Positions 39,947-45,389 of a stretch of DNA of 45,389 nt are shown piece by piece. Origin of the DNA: an uncultured Clostridia bacterium. GTDB lineage: Bacteria > Bacillota > Clostridia > Christensenellales > Borkfalkiaceae. The DNA lies in NCBI GenBank assembly GCA_947589555.1, contig CANQAZ010000005.1:1-45389 (forward strand), read 5' to 3'. Position 1 is the first letter of the stretch; the number at the start of each line of letters is the position of its first letter. The position numbers and the translations under genes were made by a program. The notes under the pieces are model-generated. The model saw nothing but the letters and a program-made list of their open reading frames with translations, was not told the origin of the DNA and did not search any database.

Positions 39947-41104
39947 ATGAATGGAGACCGGAAGTACGGAGAATGGGTAGATGAGTCGTCGGGACTGGTC
40001 TATTGGGGAGAGGACGTGATCATCGGATACCGCGGCGACGCGGAGGAACTCGTCTTGCCAGAAGGCGTGTATGAGATCGGGGACGGCGCCTTCCGCGGGT
40101 GCAATACCTTGAAGAGCGTCGTCATCCCGCAGGGGATGGAACGCATCGGAGACGCCGCCTTCGCCTCCTGCGCCAACCTCGAACGGGTGGTCCTCCCCGC
40201 GCGGCTCAGGACCCTCGGCATCAACGTAAAGCCGTGGACGCTCCACGACGAGGGGGCCTTTAAGGACTGCGTCTCCCTCCGCGAGATCGTCCTCCCCGTC
40301 GGGGTACAAACGGGGGACAGCCTCTTTGAGGGGTGCACCTCCCTTAGCAAGGCCGTCTACCCCGCGGGGACCAACCTCGGCAGGAGCGCCTTCAACGGGT
40401 GCACCTCGCTGAAAAAATTCGTCGTGCCCGCGGGCGTGACGAGGATCCAGCCGCTGGCCTTTTTCCGCTGTACGTCTCTTTGCGAGGTCGTCCTCCCCGA
40501 GGGGGTGGAGACCATCGGCTATATGGCCTTTGCGGACTGCATCTCCCTCAAACGCATCGACGCCCCGCGGGCGCTGGAAGTGGGGGTGGAGGCCTTTTCG
40601 GGGTGCGTCTCCCTCTGCGAAGTCGTTTTGCCGGACGGGGCGAAGATCGAGGAAAAAGCCTTTGCGGATACCCCCCTGGAAGAGCATTTCGAGGCCCTGC
40701 GGGCGGAGAAGGAGAGGGCCTACCTCGCCATCAAGAACAGGCCGCGGCGGAGGCTCTCCGACGAAGAAGTGCGCGCCCTCGGCGCGATCCGTGTGGAGGA
40801 CAACCTGCTCATTGCGGCGGTGCGCTATTACAGCGGATACCGCGGGCTGGGGGGGAGCAACCCCGCCTCCGACGAGATCACCCTCGTGGACGAGACCGTG
40901 CCCCTCGGCGCGCTCGCGGGCAGGGAGCCATACGGCGGGTTCGGCCTCTATCTGCGCGCCGCCGTGGACGACGTCCTCTATTTTACCAAAGGGCTCGGGG
41001 AGGATGCGGCCGTTGTATCCTTCGGCGAGGACGGAGGGTACGGGGAGGAGTCGGGCGCGTACGATACGAAAGTCAAGTATAGCATAACGCCCGTCCGCAA
41101 ATAG
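39947..41104 (+). CDS. Leucine-rich-repeat (BspA/TpLRR, LRR_5) protein
   Basis: The 385-residue protein begins with MNGDRKYGEWVDE. Between about residues 30 and 245 it holds seven or eight 23-residue repeats of the type AF.GC.SL..VVLP.GV..IG (BspA-type LRR). The remaining 140 residues have no repeat; RRRLSDEEVRALGAIRVEDNLLIAAVRYYSG is not a motif I know. There is no signal peptide or anchor, unlike most surface BspA proteins, so it is probably cytoplasmic and of unknown role. AAGGAGGGG lies before the ATG at 39947. The open frame extends upstream to 39692 but that part is repeats and terminator, not coding. Confidence 0.85.
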   Translation: MNGDRKYGEWVDESSGLVYWGEDVIIGYRGDAEELVLPEGVYEIGDGAFRGCNTLKSVVIPQGMERIGDAAFASCANLERVVLPARLRTLGINVKPWTLHDEGAFKDCVSLREIVLPVGVQTGDSLFEGCTSLSKAVYPAGTNLGRSAFNGCTSLKKFVVPAGVTRIQPLAFFRCTSLCEVVLPEGVETIGYMAFADCISLKRIDAPRALEVGVEAFSGCVSLCEVVLPDGAKIEEKAFADTPLEEHFEALRAEKERAYLAIKNRPRRRLSDEEVRALGAIRVEDNLLIAAVRYYSGYRGLGGSNPASDEITLVDETVPLGALAGREPYGGFGLYLRAAVDDVLYFTKGLGEDAAVVSFGEDGGYGEESGAYDTKVKYSITPVRK

Positions 41105-41117
41105 CGCGGACGGGCGT
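41087..41117. terminator. Hairpin enclosing the LRR gene stop codon
   Basis: ACGCCCGTCCGC (41087-41098) pairs with GCGGACGGGCGT (41106-41117), a perfect 12-bp stem. The TAG stop (41102-41104) is in the seven-base loop. No strong T-run follows, so it may act as a stability element as well as, or instead of, a terminator between the convergent genes. Confidence 0.65.
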
Positions 41118-41158
41118 TCGGGCTCGGTTTGGAAAGCCGCTCCTGAAAAGGGGGCGGT

Positions 41159-43870
41159 TTACTTTTTGGGCTCCTGTTTTTCCTTTGCGGGCTCCTCCAA
41201 AGGATTCATGAGGTCGCCCAGTTTGACGAGGGCGTTGGAGATGGGGAAGGCCGCGAGGATGATGACGAGCACGTAGAGCACCTGCTGGAAGTTGAGGGAG
41301 GCCTCCACGCTGTCCCAATGGTCGTAGACGAGGTTGCCGAGGACGGGCACCGCGAGCACGAGGATGGTGACGCCGAGGGACACCGCGTACACCCCGAGGC
41401 GGAGGGGATTGAGGGGTTGCAGGATGCGGAAGAGCATCACGAGCCCGCCGAAGGTCACCGCGAGCATCATGAGGGGGTTGATGAGGGAGGTCATCGTGCC
41501 GTTGACTTCCACCTCGGACGTGAGGGGCCCGAGCCCGTAGGACGCGGGACAGAAGCGGACGCCGAGATAGACGGCGATGACGCACAACATGAGGGTGAGC
41601 GCCCCCGGGATACTTCGCGACAGGACGTAGGGGATGAATTTCCCCTTGACGCGCTCCTTGTTGGGTTGCAGGGTGATGATGAAGGAGGGCAGGGCCGCCA
41701 CGAGCATTTCGAAGATGAGCATGTTGTTGGTCTTGAAGAAATACTGCGAGCGGATGATGACGCAGAATACGGCAAGGAGGGTGATGAAGAGGGTCTTCAT
41801 GATGTACAGGGAGGCCGACGACTTGATGTTGTTGATGACCCGCCGCCCCTCGTACACCACGGAGGGGAGATTGAGGAAGTTGTTATCCATGAGGACGAGG
41901 TGGCTTACATTGCGTGCCGCCTCGCTACCCGAAGCGACGGAGATGGCGCAGTCCGCCTCCTTTAAGGCGAGGATGTCGTTGACGCCGTCCCCCGTCATGG
42001 CGACGGTGTTGCCCTGCTTTTTGATGGCCTTCACCAAAATGGCCTTCTGCTCGGGGGTGACCCGCCCGAATACCGTGTACTTGGTGGCGACGTTTTCCAC
42101 TTCGAGGTCGGTCAGCCCGTCGAGGGAGATGAAGTTGGAGGCGTTCTCCACGCCCACCCGCCGCGCGACTTCGGAGACGGTGACGGGATTGTCGCCCGAG
42201 ATGATCTTGACGGCGACGTCGTTCTCCTTGAACCACTTGATGGTATCCATCGCGTCGGGGCGGATGTTATCGGCAAGGGTGATGACCGCCGCGGGCCGGA
42301 AGAGAGAGGGGAGCCTGTCGCCGATGATCTGGTTGGGCGAATAGGCGAGGATGAGCACCCGAAGCCCCGCCTGTGCGTACTGTTTGACGATCTTATCGAC
42401 TTTGGGGGGCATGGGGCGGAGCACAAATTCGGGCGCGCCCATGCAGAAAGTGCCCGTCTCCCCGAAGGAGACGGCCGAAAGTTTGCGCTTGGAGGAGAAG
42501 GGGATGGTGGCCGTCGGCTGCAATTTGGCCGCCTGCCCGAAGCGCTCCTTCAAGGCGATGGAGGTCTGGTTGTTGTCGTCGAGGGCGGCGAGCATGCTCG
42601 CCATCACCTCGTCGAGGGTGAAATCGGTGTAGGCGTTGAGGATCATGCAGTCGTTTACCGTCATTCGCCCGTCGGTGATGGTGCCCGTCTTATCGAGGCA
42701 CAGAACGTTGACGCGGGCGAGCATTTCGAGGGAGTAGAGGTCCTGCACGAGGGTGTGTTTGCGGGCGAGGCGGGTCACGCCGATGGCCATTGCGAGCGAG
42801 GTCAGAAGGAGGAGCCCCGAAGGGATCATGCCGATGATGACGGCGCCCGTGAGTTGGATGGATTGGTTGATGTTATGCCCCGTCGCCCCCCAGTTGATCC
42901 AGAACATGAGCGCGGAAATGACGACGATGAGCACGCCGATGACGCGGATGAAGAGCCGGATGGAGTTCATGATCTCCGACTTGGGCTTTTTGTACTTCTT
43001 CGCTTTGGAGGTGAGGGAGTTGAGGTAGGTCGATTTGCCCACCTTGTCGGCCCGCACGCGGCAGGCTCCGCTCGAAATGAAAGAGCCCGCGTAGAGGATA
43101 TCCCCCTCGTTCTTTTTGACGGGCACGCTTTCGCCCGTGAGGAGGGATTCGTTGACTTCCACATTGCCGTCCGCGAGGATGCAGTCGGCGGGGACCTGCT
43201 GTCCCGCTTCGAGCAGGATGACGTCGTCGAGGACGATCTCGCGCACGGGGACCTCCGTTTTCACCCCGCCGCGCACCACCTTTGCGGTAGCCGAAATGAG
43301 CACGGAGAGTTTATCGATCTGCTTCTTTGCGAGGATCTCCTGCACGATGCCGATGATGAGGTTGACCCCGAAAATGCCCGCAAAGAGGAATTGGGAGAAA
43401 CTCGCCTGCGCATAGATGAGGGCGACGGCCACGGCGACGCACAGAAGGTTGAAAAAGGTGCAGATGTTGCCGATGAAGATGGCGGGATAGGACTTGGAAT
43501 ACCGCTTGTTGACGTCGTTGAAGAGAAATTGGTTGAGGCGAGTCTCCACCTGCTCGGCGGAGAGCCCTTCGTCGAGGGAGGGCGTGAAGCGCTCTTCCGC
43601 ATCCGAAGGAATGTCCTTCGCCTTGCGGAATTTTTTCATGAGGGCGCGGTGCTTTTTCTTTTCGTCCTTGCCTACGACGCCGCTATCGAGGACGCGCGAG
43701 GAAAAACTGCGCTTTTTCTTGGACGCAACCTCTCCTCCCGCCTCGGCGGCGGGCTCGGCTTCGGGCAGGGGGGCGGGTTCGGCCGCGGGCAGAGACTCGG
43801 CGGCGGGCCCTTCCTCCCGTTCTTCGGGTTGTTCGCCGCGTTGCTCTCCGCGGCGCCGTTTTTGCAACAT
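41159..43870 (-). CDS. P-type cation-transporting ATPase (CtpE-like)
   Basis: The 903-residue pump has TGES (245-248, actuator), the phosphorylation site D393 in DKTGTITDG, and a GDGVNDILALKEADCAI hinge. The M4 segment reads IIGMIPSGLLLLTSLAMAIG and lacks the CPC motif of heavy-metal pumps. Overall it resembles the actinobacterial CtpE-type calcium importers and unnamed Firmicutes relatives; the ion is not proven. The first 120 residues are a charged, Glu/Ala/Pro-rich then Lys-rich tail without predicted fold. The ATG at 43870 has AAAGGAGC; further upstream codons are rejected because the promoter lies there. Confidence 0.88.
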   Translation of the reverse strand: MLQKRRRGEQRGEQPEEREEGPAAESLPAAEPAPLPEAEPAAEAGGEVASKKKRSFSSRVLDSGVVGKDEKKKHRALMKKFRKAKDIPSDAEERFTPSLDEGLSAEQVETRLNQFLFNDVNKRYSKSYPAIFIGNICTFFNLLCVAVAVALIYAQASFSQFLFAGIFGVNLIIGIVQEILAKKQIDKLSVLISATAKVVRGGVKTEVPVREIVLDDVILLEAGQQVPADCILADGNVEVNESLLTGESVPVKKNEGDILYAGSFISSGACRVRADKVGKSTYLNSLTSKAKKYKKPKSEIMNSIRLFIRVIGVLIVVISALMFWINWGATGHNINQSIQLTGAVIIGMIPSGLLLLTSLAMAIGVTRLARKHTLVQDLYSLEMLARVNVLCLDKTGTITDGRMTVNDCMILNAYTDFTLDEVMASMLAALDDNNQTSIALKERFGQAAKLQPTATIPFSSKRKLSAVSFGETGTFCMGAPEFVLRPMPPKVDKIVKQYAQAGLRVLILAYSPNQIIGDRLPSLFRPAAVITLADNIRPDAMDTIKWFKENDVAVKIISGDNPVTVSEVARRVGVENASNFISLDGLTDLEVENVATKYTVFGRVTPEQKAILVKAIKKQGNTVAMTGDGVNDILALKEADCAISVASGSEAARNVSHLVLMDNNFLNLPSVVYEGRRVINNIKSSASLYIMKTLFITLLAVFCVIIRSQYFFKTNNMLIFEMLVAALPSFIITLQPNKERVKGKFIPYVLSRSIPGALTLMLCVIAVYLGVRFCPASYGLGPLTSEVEVNGTMTSLINPLMMLAVTFGGLVMLFRILQPLNPLRLGVYAVSLGVTILVLAVPVLGNLVYDHWDSVEASLNFQQVLYVLVIILAAFPISNALVKLGDLMNPLEEPAKEKQEPKK

Positions 43871-43922
43871 TTTGCTCCTTTGCGCGCCTTTGCGCGCATG
43901 CGCGGACAAAAATAGTATCTCC

Positions 43923-43951
43923 ATTATACACACAGCGGGCGGAATTGTCAA
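43923..43951 (-). promoter_or_regulatory. Consensus promoter of the P-type ATPase gene
   Basis: On the minus strand TTGACA (43951-43946), 17 bases, TATAAT (43928-43923). Both hexamers are perfect. The leader is about 45 bases and contains a GCGCATGCGCGC palindrome (about 43891-43902). Confidence 0.9.
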
Positions 43952-44013
43952 AAGTTTCTTTTGCGCGAATTGCAATTTTTTGTACGGAAGAGCGCAAACA
44001 GAGGGGCAAAACG

Positions 44014-44042
44014 TTGCCTTTTGGCGCAAAAAGGTGTATAAT
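44014..44042 (+). promoter_or_regulatory. Sigma-A promoter of serS
   Basis: TTGCCT (44014-44019), 17 bases, TATAAT (44037-44042). The leader is about 25 bases, so there is no serine T-box. Confidence 0.78.
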
Positions 44043-44073
44043 CGGAGAGAATCAGACAAAGAGGTCGGAAAAA

Positions 44074-45363
44074 ATGATCGATATTGCCCTGTTGCGCAAC
44101 GATCCGGAACTCGTGCGCGAAAACATCAGAAAGAAATTCCAGCACCAAAAATTGCCCCTCGTGGACGAGGCGCTCGCCCTCGACGGCCGCCGCCGCACCC
44201 TGCAAACGGAGGGGGACGCCCTCCGCGCCTCCCGCAACGCCCTCTCCAAAGAGATCGGGCGGCTCATGAAGGAGCAGAAGAGGGAGGAGGCCGAAGCCGT
44301 GAAGGCGCAGGTCACCGCCAACGCGGAACGGCTCGCCGCCATCGAGGCGGAGACGGACGAGGTTTCCGAAAAATTGAAGGGGGTGATGATGCGTATTCCC
44401 AATATCATCTCCGCGGATACCCCCATCGGCAAGGATGATACCGAAAATGTGGAGCGCAAGCGCTTTTTGGAGCCCAAAGTGCCCGATTTCGAGGTGCCCT
44501 ATCACCTCGATATCCTCGAAAAACTCGGCGGCATCGATATCGACAGCGCAAGAAGGACGAGCGGGCAGGGCTTTTACTACCTGACGGGGGATATCGCCCG
44601 TCTCCACTCCGCCGTGCTTGCCTACGCCCGCGATTTCATGATCGGAAAGGGTTTCACCTATTGCATCCCTCCCTTCATGATCCGCTCCGACGTCGTTTCG
44701 GGCGTCATGTCCTTTGAGGAGATGGACGGCATGATGTACAAGATCGAGGGGGAGGACCTCTACCTCATCGGCACCAGCGAACATTCCATGATCGGGCGCT
44801 TTGCGGGGCAGACCGTGGAGGAGGCCAAACTTCCCCTCACCCTCACGAGTTATTCCCCCTGCTTCCGCAAGGAGAAGGGGGCGCACGGCATCGAGGAGAG
44901 GGGCATTTACCGCATCCACCAATTCGAAAAGCAGGAGATGATCGTCATTTGCAAGCCCGAGGACAGCGAGGCGTGGTACGAAAAGATGTGGAATTATACC
45001 GTGGAACTCTTCGTTTCGATGGGCATTCCCGTCCGCCAACTCGAATGCTGTTCGGGCGATCTCGCCGACCTCAAATACCGCAGTTGCGACGTGGAGGCGT
45101 GGTCTCCCCGCCAGAAGAAATACTTTGAGGTGGGAAGTTGCTCCAATCTCACCGACGCGCAGGCAAGGCGGCTCGGCATCCGCTATAAGACGGAGAAGGG
45201 GAGCGCCTACTGCCATACCCTCAACAACACCGTCGCGGCGCCCCCGCGCATGCTCATCGCCTTTGTCGAAAACCATCTCCGCGCCGACGGAAGCGTGGAG
45301 ATCCCCGAGGTTTTGCGCCCCTACATGGGCGGCAAGACGGAGATCACCCCCCGGCAGGCATGA
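44074..45363 (+). CDS. serS: Seryl-tRNA synthetase
   Basis: The 429-residue class II synthetase has the N-terminal coiled-coil arm (about 28-105) that grips the tRNA-Ser variable arm. Motif 2 is SPCFRKEKGAHGIEERGIYRIHQFEKQE and motif 3 ends NTVAAPPRMLIAFVENH. Where most bacterial enzymes have a TAEVP-type serine-binding loop, this one has LIGTSEHSM, which looks closer to archaeal and eukaryotic forms. The ATG at 44074 has AGAGG upstream; frames further upstream overlap the promoter. Its stop overlaps the next start as ATGA. Confidence 0.96.
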   Translation: MIDIALLRNDPELVRENIRKKFQHQKLPLVDEALALDGRRRTLQTEGDALRASRNALSKEIGRLMKEQKREEAEAVKAQVTANAERLAAIEAETDEVSEKLKGVMMRIPNIISADTPIGKDDTENVERKRFLEPKVPDFEVPYHLDILEKLGGIDIDSARRTSGQGFYYLTGDIARLHSAVLAYARDFMIGKGFTYCIPPFMIRSDVVSGVMSFEEMDGMMYKIEGEDLYLIGTSEHSMIGRFAGQTVEEAKLPLTLTSYSPCFRKEKGAHGIEERGIYRIHQFEKQEMIVICKPEDSEAWYEKMWNYTVELFVSMGIPVRQLECCSGDLADLKYRSCDVEAWSPRQKKYFEVGSCSNLTDAQARRLGIRYKTEKGSAYCHTLNNTVAAPPRMLIAFVENHLRADGSVEIPEVLRPYMGGKTEITPRQA

Positions 45364-45389
45364 TGCGGTACGTCTTTTTCGATATCGAG
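45363..45389 (+). CDS. Start of an unidentified gene, cut by the window end
   Basis: ATG at 45363 overlaps the serS stop (ATGA), and nine codons remain, reading MRYVFFDIE. A hydrophobic strand ending in DIE resembles the ExoI motif of DEDD exonucleases (DNA polymerase III epsilon-like), but nine residues cannot establish this. Confidence 0.5.

Noticed and set aside
43952..44073. Serine T-box riboswitch before serS
   Set aside because: A clear promoter at 44014-44042 leaves a leader of about 25 bases, too short for a T-box.

Overview
The window is chromosomal DNA of a GC-rich member of the Clostridia (Bacillota), probably an uncultured gut-type anaerobe. The supporting signs are the B. subtilis-like gene order near the origin (a yaaO-type decarboxylase, holB, ricT, trmN6, rsmI, then metG, tatD, rsmA), the sporulation pair spmA/spmB, lipoproteins with Gram-positive lipoboxes, pyruvate phosphate dikinase, a clostridial 2[4Fe-4S] ferredoxin, and sigma-A promoters with 16-17 base spacers. 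No tRNA, rRNA, CRISPR array or intact transposase gene was seen. All assignments come from reading the translations and motifs; no database search was run.

Layout. 1-4453 is a housekeeping block: the end of an Orn/Lys/Arg-decarboxylase-like gene, holB, ricT, a ferredoxin, trmN6 and rsmI. 4553-24171 is an accessory block of about 20 kb lying where B. subtilis passes almost directly from rsmI to metG. It holds an O-antigen-ligase-like polymerase, a GT4 glycosyltransferase, spmA/spmB, a small LacI-controlled unit (GH43 plus regulator) and a large glycan-use operon. That operon encodes a 1498-residue mosaic lipoprotein, a solute-binding lipoprotein, two ABC permeases, a GH43 lipoprotein and a GH2 enzyme. 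24351-28567 returns to the housekeeping order (metG, tatD, a TatD-linked radical SAM gene, rsmA). 28647-36239 carries a PHP phosphatase, an NlpC/P60 hydrolase, an alpha/beta hydrolase, an operon of purine permease, histidine phosphatase and ASCH protein, a SecB-like protein and a MATE transporter. 36180-36981 is a repeat island. 36982-45389 has ppdK, a leucine-rich-repeat protein, a CtpE-like P-type ATPase, serS and the first nine codons of another gene.

How the parts work together. The glycan locus looks like a Gram-positive polysaccharide-utilisation system. Surface lipoproteins bind and trim a hemicellulose or pectin-type glycan, a CUT1 transporter without its own ATPase imports oligosaccharides, and GH2/GH43 enzymes finish the breakdown. 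The GH43-lacI unit has a consensus promoter followed at +1 by a perfect 14-base palindrome, probably the LacI operator.

Most notable signals: (i) a 150-bp array of 15 A-tracts phased at about 10.6 bp upstream of the glycan operon, with two shorter arrays elsewhere; (ii) two G9 homopolymers inside the giant lipoprotein gene, suggesting phase variation; (iii) a C-terminal domain shared by the giant lipoprotein and the GH43 lipoprotein; (iv) three genes whose ATG lies only 5-6 bases after a TATAAT box, suggesting leaderless mRNAs; (v) a second, palindrome-overlapped promoter giving the glycosyltransferase gene a long structured leader; (vi) a repeat island with two nearly identical 75-bp elements and a repeat array that rewrites the C-terminus of the MATE transporter.
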